Source: Candidatus Neomarinimicrobiota bacterium (GTDB lineage: Bacteria > Fidelibacterota > Marinisomatia > Marinisomatales > TCS55). From it: a stretch of DNA of 52,457 nt. A program made the position numbers and the translations under genes. Of the stretch, positions 34,067 to 42,091 are shown in pieces. The notes under the pieces were generated by a model. That model ran no database searches. It was not told the DNA's origin and saw nothing but the letters and a program-made list of their open reading frames with translations. Position 1 is the stretch's first letter, and each line of letters begins with the position of its first letter. The stretch is from contig JABGTK010000022.1 in NCBI GenBank assembly GCA_018647265.1, positions 1 to 52,457 on the forward strand, read 5' to 3'.

Positions 34067-35143
34067 ATGGAAACATTGAAGAATTTTTATATCCTCATTT
34101 TTCTTTTTATCCTCGCAGTTGGAGGGAAATACAACTCAGGAAATAGTCCTGATAACAGGGCGGAGCGAATGATTCAGCGTTTCATGAAATCAAATAAAAT
34201 CCCTGGGCTTTCAGTCACGGTTGGAAGGAAAGGAGAAATTGTTTGGAGCAAAGGATTTGGCCTCGCTGATATTGAACAAAATATTCCAGCGACGCCCAAA
34301 ACACGATTCAGAATTGGCAGTGTTTCCAAAACAGTCACCTCCGCCGCCGTTGGTCGACTGTTAGACCAAGGTAAATTAGACTTGGATGCACCGATACAAA
34401 AATATGTCCACACCTTTCCCGTAAAAAAATGGCCTATCACAACGCGACAAACGATGGGACATTTGGCAGGCATTCGCCATTACCGAGGACAAGAAATGCT
34501 CAGTAATATATTTTATCCCGATGTAGCCAGTGGATTAGAAATATTTAACGATGATACCCTCCTCCATGAGCCCGGTTCAAAGTTTCGTTATAGCAGTTAC
34601 GGATGGAATTTGGTGAGTGCTGTAGTGGAAGGTGCCTCAGGGATTGGATTCCTTGCCTATATGGAAGATTCCGTTTTTACATCGCTTGGATTGGAAACTC
34701 TCATGGCAGAGCATCGTGATTCTACCCTCTCCCCTATTGCCTCATTCTATCATATTAAAAATGGAACACCAATTTTAGCACCCAAAGTTGATAATAGTTA
34801 CAAATGGGCCGGTGGAGGATATGTGGGAACCTCTACTGATATGGTCAATTTTATTCATGGGTTGAATCATTCAACTTTTATATCTGATAATTCTTTAATG
34901 GAATTACAAAAACCATTGCACCTAAATAACGGTAAATCTACGAATTATGGATTGGGGTGGGTGACGCAAAAAGATTTTTGGCGGAATAAGATTGTGGGCC
35001 ATTCCGGTGGTTCAACGGGAGGACGCGCTATGTTAATTCACTATCCTGAAGAGGATGTGACCGTTGCTATTTTAGTGAATTCAGGAGGCGGCGGAAATTT
35101 GAACAGGCTTGCACGGCGGATAGCAAATCGGTTTATTAAGTAG
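34067..35143 (+). CDS. exported serine hydrolase (class C beta-lactamase/LACTB-like)
   Basis: A 358-residue protein. The frame opens at 34016, but the ATG at 34067 has AAGGA 5 bp upstream and begins the signal or anchor segment (FYILIFLFILAVGG). The nucleophile motif is GSVSKT (Ser-x-x-Lys), the second motif is YSSYGWN, and the third is HSGGSTGG, giving the full penicillin-binding/beta-lactamase class C set. The wording FRYSSYGWNLVSAVVE resembles LACTB-type proteases. It may act on peptidoglycan peptides or on D-amino-acid esters outside the cytoplasm. True beta-lactamase activity is unlikely from context. Confidence 0.85.
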   Translation: METLKNFYILIFLFILAVGGKYNSGNSPDNRAERMIQRFMKSNKIPGLSVTVGRKGEIVWSKGFGLADIEQNIPATPKTRFRIGSVSKTVTSAAVGRLLDQGKLDLDAPIQKYVHTFPVKKWPITTRQTMGHLAGIRHYRGQEMLSNIFYPDVASGLEIFNDDTLLHEPGSKFRYSSYGWNLVSAVVEGASGIGFLAYMEDSVFTSLGLETLMAEHRDSTLSPIASFYHIKNGTPILAPKVDNSYKWAGGGYVGTSTDMVNFIHGLNHSTFISDNSLMELQKPLHLNNGKSTNYGLGWVTQKDFWRNKIVGHSGGSTGGRAMLIHYPEEDVTVAILVNSGGGGNLNRLARRIANRFIK

Positions 35144-35166
35144 GGGACACCAATCTGCATCCCCTA
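35141..35166. terminator. hairpin between convergent serine hydrolase and TonB receptor genes
   Basis: TAGGGGA (35141-35147) and TCCCCTA (35160-35166) form a perfect 7-bp stem with a 12-nt loop, including the plus-strand stop codon. There is no strong T run on either side, so it may slow or stop transcription only in part. Confidence 0.45.
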
Positions 35167-35175
35167 AAGTTGAAA

Positions 35176-37479
35176 TTAAAATGTATACGATATATTCACG
35201 AATGAATTCCGCGGTGCGCCGGGCCAGAAATATGCGTGATATCCATCCCACTCATATCCATAACCAAATGTAGAATAGAGTTTATCAAATATATTGTTGA
35301 CCTTCACCATCGCTTCTAAACTGCCCCATTTATATTTGGCACCCACATCCCACAATCCATATGGATCAATCATACCTTCTTCAGTATTAGCATTATCCAC
35401 GTACATGTGTCCAATACGTTTCCAGTGAACGAATAATAACAAATTTTTCCGAGGACGATAATTCGCCGACAGATTAAACAAGGTTGCCGGAATATTGGGT
35501 AAACTTTTTCCATTGGTGAAATAATTCATAACTAACGCGCCATTGGCAGAAAGACTCCAACGTGGATTAAATGTAAATGCTGCTTCCCACTCAAAACCCA
35601 TGTGATCGGTAGAATCAGCAGAATAATAATCATATTCTCCTTCTTGTGCCACGTCAATATTCTTTAACTGTTCATTCAAATACTGAATGTGATATCCATT
35701 GATTCTTGCACGACCTTTACCAAATGTAAAGTCCATTCCCAATTCTAGATCAGTAATGACTTCTGCTGCTGCCATGACTGGTTTACTCCAGACATCATCC
35801 GCATTAATAATTTGGTTATTGGCCGGTTCTTTCTGTGCTTTGCCCCAATTCACAAAAACGTGCAAAGAGTCCCCAATTTCCCAAATCATGCCTACACGAG
35901 GATTGAAAAAATTCCAATCGGCTGAAAGATTATGACCAGCCGCGTGGCCAATGGTTTCCTGTTTAAGCGTCCAATGATGATTTTGATTTTGAAAATCAGC
36001 CATTATGGTGAATGGCTGATTTTCCGGATGCCAAACGAAATGGGCAAAACTGGTAATGGAATTCTTTTCCCCTACATAACGATAATAACGATACCAATCA
36101 TCACCCATGGTCGCAGCCAAAGTTGCATTTGAAAATTGGGAAACTTCCCCAAAATGGTCCCCAGTATAAAACCGCATTTCTCCACCAATATCCACACGAA
36201 GTTCCTTGTTATTCCATGTAAGCGTTGGAACGACGCCGTAATAATTATTGTCAATCCATTTTCGGCGCAAAAGATCGCTGGACATACTTTGTTCCTGGGT
36301 ATCGCTGTATTGATTATTAACATCCAAATTATATGAATAATAATCCCGACCGGATTTAGCCACTTCGTAATACCCTTTTCCCATAACGAGATAACTTATA
36401 TTTCGAAAAAATAAATTTTCACGAATTCGGGTAGTAGTATTTAAAGAATAAATTTGTTGTAGGAAATCATCCGTATATGCTTTGTAACCGGCACGGCGTT
36501 TGGTTCGATCTTTGATATCAGTCATGTAGATGCCGTCCCAGAGGAGTTGGGTATTCTCATATCCAATATGAGCGCGGAATTTGTTGGTCATTTTTTTTCC
36601 ACGGTGTTCCAACCCAAAAAACATACCCTTTTGTTTTGAATTATGATTTTCCCGATAGCCATCAGATTCAATCTGTGATACGCGAATGGTCATACTCAAA
36701 TCCTCCCCTAAGTCCTTACCGGAACGATATCGAACGCTATATTTTTTTGTATTCCAATCTCCCGATCCAAATGATGTTTTAATCTCACGCTTATGGCTAC
36801 CAATTTGAGTATTCACATTGATGGATCCGCCAAAAGCCGATGAACCGTAAAGGCTGTTTCCGATTCCCCTTTGGATTTGAACATCACTAGCATCAGCCAA
36901 AAGATTCCCATGATCTACCCAATACACTTGGTGGCTTTCATTATCATTTAAAGGGACGCCATCAATCATGACCCCAATCTTACTTTGGTCAAATCCACGA
37001 ATAGAAACATAGGAATATCCTGTACCATTTCCACTTTCACTATAAGCCCAAACACCTGGCTCGGAAGCGAGAATCATAGGTACATCTTCCGCCGTAAAAC
37101 GTGTTTCAATTTCTTTTGCCGTAAGATTGGAAAAAGATACAGGGGTGATTCCGGCCACGGCACGAGTTGCCTCAACCATAACTTCAGCCCCTTCTAAAAT
37201 TGTTGGGACCATAAAAATCGTCATTTGATCCTTGGGAGTTGTGGTTATGGTTTTATATCCAATGAATGAGAAGATTATTTCATCAGCATTTTTTATGGAA
37301 AGGTCAAAGACCCCTCTATCATCAGTAATTGTTCCCGTTTTTCCGGAAACGATATTCACTCCCACGAGTGGCGTTTGAGATTCTCCATCTACAACAATTC
37401 CTTTTACCACAATAGTTTGTGAAAAAAGTTGAGACAGACTTAAGATTAAAAGTATAGAAAAAAGGCGTATGTGTTTCAT
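35176..37479 (-). CDS. TonB-dependent receptor, probable thiamin-related outer-membrane transporter
   Basis: A 767-residue outer-membrane protein: signal peptide (LFSILLILSLSQLFSQ), an N-terminal carboxypeptidase-like domain (VVDGESQTPLVGVNIVSG, TDDRGVFDLSI, FSFIGYKT), a plug domain (EDVPMILASEPGVWAYSESG, VSIRGFDQSKIGVMIDGVPL, QRGIGNSLYGSSAFGGSINV) and a 22-strand-type barrel ending SFVNISYTF, with the terminal Phe required for assembly. It takes up a ligand with energy from TonB. A TPP riboswitch ends 11 bp before its ATG, so the ligand is probably thiamin, its phosphate esters or a precursor; comparable TPP-regulated receptors (Omr1-type) are known by comparative genomics. This assignment rests on the regulator, not on the receptor sequence. 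Confidence 0.92.
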   Translation of the reverse strand: MKHIRLFSILLILSLSQLFSQTIVVKGIVVDGESQTPLVGVNIVSGKTGTITDDRGVFDLSIKNADEIIFSFIGYKTITTTPKDQMTIFMVPTILEGAEVMVEATRAVAGITPVSFSNLTAKEIETRFTAEDVPMILASEPGVWAYSESGNGTGYSYVSIRGFDQSKIGVMIDGVPLNDNESHQVYWVDHGNLLADASDVQIQRGIGNSLYGSSAFGGSINVNTQIGSHKREIKTSFGSGDWNTKKYSVRYRSGKDLGEDLSMTIRVSQIESDGYRENHNSKQKGMFFGLEHRGKKMTNKFRAHIGYENTQLLWDGIYMTDIKDRTKRRAGYKAYTDDFLQQIYSLNTTTRIRENLFFRNISYLVMGKGYYEVAKSGRDYYSYNLDVNNQYSDTQEQSMSSDLLRRKWIDNNYYGVVPTLTWNNKELRVDIGGEMRFYTGDHFGEVSQFSNATLAATMGDDWYRYYRYVGEKNSITSFAHFVWHPENQPFTIMADFQNQNHHWTLKQETIGHAAGHNLSADWNFFNPRVGMIWEIGDSLHVFVNWGKAQKEPANNQIINADDVWSKPVMAAAEVITDLELGMDFTFGKGRARINGYHIQYLNEQLKNIDVAQEGEYDYYSADSTDHMGFEWEAAFTFNPRWSLSANGALVMNYFTNGKSLPNIPATLFNLSANYRPRKNLLLFVHWKRIGHMYVDNANTEEGMIDPYGLWDVGAKYKWGSLEAMVKVNNIFDKLYSTFGYGYEWDGYHAYFWPGAPRNSFVNISYTF

Positions 37480-37489
37480 AGTTTGATAA

Positions 37490-37575
37490 TTCCTACGCTG
37501 GCATTATCCAGATCAGGTTTATGGGTATATTCTCAGCCGATTCGATCTGGTTCAAAACAGCACCCCAAACGAGTT
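37490..37575 (-). promoter_or_regulatory. TPP riboswitch (THI element)
   Basis: On the minus strand the conserved THI sequence is complete: GGGGTG (37561-37566) at the 5' side, then a P3 hairpin of 5 bp with loop ACCAGA, GGCTGAGA, ATACCC, and ACCTGATCTGGATAATG then CCAGCGTAGGAA (ending at 37490). The 3' strand contains AGGA (37494-37491), the only Shine-Dalgarno-like sequence, 11 nt before the receptor ATG. Binding of thiamin pyrophosphate should fold P1/P2 over that site and block translation, with no separate expression platform. Confidence 0.95.
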
Positions 37576-37685
37576 GGGAAATTAATAATCATATCTTTAA
37601 GATTCCAAAGGATGGTTTTCCTCCACACTTGGAATTTTCATTGCAATTCCCCTATCTTCGTTACCATAATAAATGAGGAATATCT

Positions 37686-39551
37686 ATGTCCAATAAACAA
37701 TATCCAGAAATTACAGTTAAAGCATTCCTACTGGGAATTGTTCTATCCATGATCTTGGCAGGTGCCAATGCCTACCTCGGCCTCTTTGCAGGCATGACTG
37801 TTTCTGCCTCTATTCCCGCAGCAGTTATTTCAATGGGGGTTTTATCCCTCTTTAAAAAATCTAATATTTTAGAAAATAATATTGTGCAAACAGCCGCTTC
37901 TGCAGGTGAATCTTTAGCCGCCGGTGTTATTTTCACTATTCCTGCCTTAGTTCTGCTAGGATACTGGGATACATTTGATTATTGGGAAGTGGCGAAAATT
38001 GCCGCAATTGGTGGTGTAATCGGTGTTTTGTTCACGGTGCCATTGCGTCGAGCGCTCATCGTCACAGCGAAACTCAAATACCCAGAAGGTGTTGCTACAG
38101 CCGAAGTTCTACGAGCGGGTGATGAAGCTCGGAAAGGTGCTGCCGATGATGGATCCGGTGGGCTAAAAACAATCGGAATCGCCAGTTTAGTTGGCGGTGC
38201 AATGAAAGTCTGCCAGCAAGGGTTCGCCATGTGGCACGCCGAAATGGCCGGAGCGGCAGCCGTAGGAAAATCCATCTTTGGTATTGGAACCGATTTATCC
38301 CCAGCCTTGATTTCTGTAGGCTATATTGTCGGTAGAAATATTGGAATTCTGGTTGTTGCCGGTGGATTAATATCCTGGGCAGTGGCTATTCCAATTTATT
38401 CTGCAATAATGGGATTTGAAGGCGATGCACTCGATTCAGCATGGGATATTTGGAATTCCAAGATTCGTTACCTAGGTGTTGGTGCCATGGTTGTTGGTGG
38501 CGTTTGGTCATTGATTAAATTATTCAAACCTTTGGTTGAAGGAATTAAAGCGAGTCTTAATGCAGTAAAAAACAGAACTGACGACTCAGATGTTCCTTTA
38601 GAAGAACAGGATATGTCTATCAAATATGTGGGTATTGCTCTTTTAGCTTTACTCGTCCCAGTCTTTTTACTTTATTTGGATATTATCGGCTCAGTAGGAA
38701 TCGCCGCTTTATTAGCAGTCGTTATGATGGTCTTTGGGTTTTTATTCTCAGCAGTGGCTGCCTATATGGCTGGTGTGGTTGGGTCATCTAATAATCCTAT
38801 TTCGGGTGTGACGATTGCAACAATACTATTTGCCTCCCTACTTCTGTTGGCCCTTCTCGGTACAGGTTCTGGTGTGGGAGCGGCCAGCGCTATTATGGTT
38901 GGAGCCGTAGTTTGCTGTGCCGCCGCCATTGGAGGCGACAATCTTCAAGATTTGAAAGCGGGTCATATTCTCGGTGCGACGCCATGGAAACAGCAGGTTA
39001 TGCAAATTGTCGGTACACTTGCTGCGGCCGTCGTCCTTGGTTTGGTTTTGGATATCCTCCACACCGCTTATACCATTGGATCACCCACTCTTTCAGCGCC
39101 TCAAGCAACATTAATGAAATCAGTTGCTGACGGTGTTTTTACCGGTGACTTGCCCTGGACCTTTGTTTACATTGGCGGAATCATTGCCATTATCCTGATA
39201 TTAATTGACCTTCGGCAAGAAAAGATCGGCTCCGATTTCCGCGTCCCGGTTTTGGCCGTTGCAGTGGGCATCTATTTACCAATCACATTAACGGTCCCCA
39301 TATTTTTAGGTGGCATGATCAATCATCTCGGTAAAAAAGCCGGTGGATCCAAAGCATCAGAGAAAAAAGGTCTCCTCATGGCATCGGGATTAATTACTGG
39401 AGAAGCCCTAATGGGCATCCTAGTTGCAGTACCTATTTTTATTACCGGTCAAAAATACTGGTGGCCGAATTTTGAAGGTCTTGAATTAATGGGCCCGGCT
39501 CTCTTCATTGGGGTAATATACTGGCTCTATAAATCCGTATCGAAAAAATAG
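37686..39551 (+). CDS. OPT family oligopeptide transporter
   Basis: A 621-residue inner-membrane protein with about 14 to 16 hydrophobic segments and no signal peptide. Family landmarks: AGANAYLGLFAGMTVSASIPAA, KLKYPEGVATAEVLRAG, VGYIVGRNIGILVVAGG and SSNNPISGVTIATI, as in OPT/YSL-type transporters that import peptides or metal chelates with protons. GAGGAA lies before the ATG. The adenosine deaminase gene begins 5 bp after the stop, followed by a Cys/Met-metabolism enzyme, so the operon serves uptake and use of peptides, nucleosides and sulfur amino acids. The exact substrate is unknown. Confidence 0.92.
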   Translation: MSNKQYPEITVKAFLLGIVLSMILAGANAYLGLFAGMTVSASIPAAVISMGVLSLFKKSNILENNIVQTAASAGESLAAGVIFTIPALVLLGYWDTFDYWEVAKIAAIGGVIGVLFTVPLRRALIVTAKLKYPEGVATAEVLRAGDEARKGAADDGSGGLKTIGIASLVGGAMKVCQQGFAMWHAEMAGAAAVGKSIFGIGTDLSPALISVGYIVGRNIGILVVAGGLISWAVAIPIYSAIMGFEGDALDSAWDIWNSKIRYLGVGAMVVGGVWSLIKLFKPLVEGIKASLNAVKNRTDDSDVPLEEQDMSIKYVGIALLALLVPVFLLYLDIIGSVGIAALLAVVMMVFGFLFSAVAAYMAGVVGSSNNPISGVTIATILFASLLLLALLGTGSGVGAASAIMVGAVVCCAAAIGGDNLQDLKAGHILGATPWKQQVMQIVGTLAAAVVLGLVLDILHTAYTIGSPTLSAPQATLMKSVADGVFTGDLPWTFVYIGGIIAIILILIDLRQEKIGSDFRVPVLAVAVGIYLPITLTVPIFLGGMINHLGKKAGGSKASEKKGLLMASGLITGEALMGILVAVPIFITGQKYWWPNFEGLELMGPALFIGVIYWLYKSVSKK

Positions 39552-39555
39552 TTAC

Positions 39556-40617
39556 ATGAAAATTTCAGACGCCCTCCTGAAGAAGCTTCCGAAAGTAGAG
39601 CTTCATTGTCATTTGGATGGCAGTCTGAGAATCGAATCTATTATTGATCTGGCGCAGCGGCACAATGTGTCGCTGCCTAGTTCAAATGCCTCCGATCTAA
39701 AACAAATACTCGCCATTGGAAAAAAGCGTGGTTCTCTTGAAGAATACATTGCCCGCTTCGATATTACTCTCAGCGTAATGCAAACGCCCGATGCACTCAA
39801 ACGAATCGCCTATGAATTGATCGAAGATGTGGCCGCAGAAAATGTCCGTTACATCGAAGTGCGTTATTCACCAATTCAACATACATCCAAAGGAATGACT
39901 CTCGAAGATGCGGTCATTTCTGTTCGCGATGGACTGAAAAAAGGTGAGAAGGATTTTGGTGTAAAGTCAGGAATTATCATTTGTGGCATAAGACATATCT
40001 CACCACAATCGTCCCTCAAACTTGCAGACCTTTGCGTTCGCTTTAAGAACAAGGGTGTGGTTGGATTCGACTTGGCTGGTGCAGAGGAAAATTTCCCAGC
40101 CAAAGATCACCGAGAAGCATTTTATATGATTCTAAATCATAATATTAACGCTACCATTCATGCGGGAGAAGCCTTTGGACCGGCATCAATTCATCAGGCT
40201 ATTCATTACTGTGGCGCTCACCGGATTGGTCACGGCACACGCTTGAAAGAGAATAAGGATCTGATGAATTATGTGAATGATCACCGTATCACTATGGAAA
40301 TTTGTCTTACATCCAACTGGCACACTTATTCCGTACGGTCCTTAAAAAATCATCCTATGAGATTTTATTACGATCAAGGCATTCGCGTTACATTAAATAC
40401 GGATAATCGCTTAATGTCTGATACAACACTCACGAAAGAATTTGGTTTAGCCCGAGATCTTTTTGGATTCACCCTCCATGATTTTAGAGAAGTAACCATT
40501 ATCGCCATGAAGGCAGCTTTCTTATCTCATGTTGTCAGAAAAGAAATGATTAAAAATATTGCAGAAGAATTTGAAACTGATTTCGGCATTATGCCGGAAT
40601 ACATCGAACAAAAATAG
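39556..40617 (+). CDS. add: adenosine deaminase
   Basis: A 353-residue zinc amidohydrolase. KVELHCHLDGSLR gives the zinc-binding His-x-His, ATIHAGEAFGP the catalytic His and Glu, HRIGHGTRL the next His, and LNTDNRLMSDTTL the zinc-binding Asp with the usual NTDNR wording of bacterial adenosine deaminases. It converts adenosine or deoxyadenosine to inosine and ammonia, in the cytoplasm. It begins 5 bp after the OPT transporter gene and ends 14 bp before the next, so it is in the middle of an operon. Confidence 0.93.
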   Translation: MKISDALLKKLPKVELHCHLDGSLRIESIIDLAQRHNVSLPSSNASDLKQILAIGKKRGSLEEYIARFDITLSVMQTPDALKRIAYELIEDVAAENVRYIEVRYSPIQHTSKGMTLEDAVISVRDGLKKGEKDFGVKSGIIICGIRHISPQSSLKLADLCVRFKNKGVVGFDLAGAEENFPAKDHREAFYMILNHNINATIHAGEAFGPASIHQAIHYCGAHRIGHGTRLKENKDLMNYVNDHRITMEICLTSNWHTYSVRSLKNHPMRFYYDQGIRVTLNTDNRLMSDTTLTKEFGLARDLFGFTLHDFREVTIIAMKAAFLSHVVRKEMIKNIAEEFETDFGIMPEYIEQK

Positions 40618-40631
40618 AAGGGGAAATCAGT

Positions 40632-41894
40632 ATGTTTAATAAAAACCTTCCCAAAAGTATCAAACCGGAAAGTTTAATGATGTCCTATGGATATCAATCC
40701 GAATGGTCAGAAGGCGCTGTAAAATGTCCCATCTTTCAGACATCTACATTTGCCTTTAGATCAGCGGAAGAAGGCAAAGCATTTTTTGAAGTGGCGTATG
40801 GTCTGCGGGAAAAAAACCCTGATGAAAATATGGGCCTCATCTATAGCCGCCTCAATAACCCCGACTTAGAAATTCTTGAAAATCGTCTTTGCCTCTGGGA
40901 TAAAGCAGAAGCATGTGCTGTATTTGAAAGTGGTATGTCAGCCATCTCAACTGTTTTATTGGAATATCTAAAACCGGGAGATCTTCTTATCTACAGTAAA
41001 CCGATATATGGCGGTTCGGATCATTTTATAAATCACTTTCTTACCAAATACGGAATTACAGTTCTGGGCATTCATGCAGACAATACAAAAGATGAAATTG
41101 TACAAAAGATAAATACTTCTGGATTGAGCGATCGATTGGGTGTCATTTATATGGAAACGCCTGCGAATCCCACCAACGCTCTCATGGATATTGCCATGTG
41201 CAGGGAGGTCGCTGATCAATTTTCGACACATGACCACCCTGTACAAATCGCTGTGGATAACACTTATATGGGACCATTATGGTCGCAACCACTAGCGCAT
41301 GGGGCAAACATGGTTATCTATTCTGCCACCAAATATATTGGCGGACATAGCGATCTAATTGCTGGTGCTGTTCTTGGATCCAATGAAGTTATTCAGCGCA
41401 TTAAAGGGTTACGCACTTTTTTAGGAAATATGACCGGGCCATGGACAGGTTGGCTACTTATGCGCAGTTTGGAAACACTAAAAGCGCGAATGGAAATTCA
41501 ATTGAAAAATGCGACAATAGTTGCAGAATATTTAGACAATCATGATCAGGTTGAAAAAGTATATTATCTTGGATTTATCCCCGAAGGAACTCGCCAATTC
41601 GAGATCTACAAAAAACAATATTCATCTCCCGGTGCTATGCTCAGTTTTGACGTCATCGGCGGCGAAGCGGAAGCGTTTAATGTACTAAACAATTTAAAAC
41701 TGATCCAGCTAGCCGTAAGTCTAGGCGGTACGGAATCTTTGGCTGAACACCCCTATACCATGACCCATGCCGATGTTTCCGTTGATCAAAAACAAGCCAT
41801 GGGAATTACCGAAAAAATGATTCGACTATCTGTTGGTGTAGAAAATTCAGATGATATTATTTGGGATTTAGAACAGGCTCTATCCCAAGCTTAG
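40632..41894 (+). CDS. cystathionine gamma-synthase family PLP enzyme
   Basis: A 420-residue fold-type I PLP enzyme of the Cys/Met metabolism group. VIYSATKYIGGHSDL holds the Lys that binds PLP; IYSRLNNPDLEILENRL, FESGMSAISTVLLEYLKPGD and YMETPANPTNAL are family landmarks. The start MMSYGYQSEWSEGAVKCPIF matches the separate group named only cystathionine gamma-synthase family. The Cys that marks methionine gamma-lyases after the YG motif is replaced (PIYGGSDHF), so a gamma-lyase on methionine is less likely. It could make or break cystathionine or a related thioether. Its stop overlaps the convergent PGPGW gene by 4 bp. Confidence 0.88.
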   Translation: MFNKNLPKSIKPESLMMSYGYQSEWSEGAVKCPIFQTSTFAFRSAEEGKAFFEVAYGLREKNPDENMGLIYSRLNNPDLEILENRLCLWDKAEACAVFESGMSAISTVLLEYLKPGDLLIYSKPIYGGSDHFINHFLTKYGITVLGIHADNTKDEIVQKINTSGLSDRLGVIYMETPANPTNALMDIAMCREVADQFSTHDHPVQIAVDNTYMGPLWSQPLAHGANMVIYSATKYIGGHSDLIAGAVLGSNEVIQRIKGLRTFLGNMTGPWTGWLLMRSLETLKARMEIQLKNATIVAEYLDNHDQVEKVYYLGFIPEGTRQFEIYKKQYSSPGAMLSFDVIGGEAEAFNVLNNLKLIQLAVSLGGTESLAEHPYTMTHADVSVDQKQAMGITEKMIRLSVGVENSDDIIWDLEQALSQA

Positions 41895-42091
41895 CGATTC
41901 ATCTTTTTCTTAGCTTTTTCCATTAGATTGTGTGTCCATCGTTTCACAGGTGGAAATACACTACCCAATAACATTAATCCAGGGATACCAAACATCCAGC
42001 CCTGGAAAATGGGTATTAATCCGCCAATAAGGCCGATGATAACTAATATGATGCCCACGATAACTTTGATGGTTTTTACAATTGGGTTCAT
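41891..42091 (-). CDS. small membrane protein, PGPGW family
   Basis: A 66-residue protein with two hydrophobic stretches (VIVGIILVIIGLIGGLIPIF and GIPGLMLLGSVF) and a basic tail (KAKKKMNR). The turn IFQGWMFGIPGLMLLG fits the PGPGW putative membrane family, whose function is unknown. Its ATG overlaps the propeller-gene stop by 4 bp, so it is translated with it. Confidence 0.75.
   Translation of the reverse strand: MNPIVKTIKVIVGIILVIIGLIGGLIPIFQGWMFGIPGLMLLGSVFPPVKRWTHNLMEKAKKKMNR

Noticed and set aside
37471-37752. Plus-strand open frame across the riboswitch
   Set aside because: It runs antisense through the TPP aptamer and into the OPT gene in another frame; the aptamer explains the sequence.
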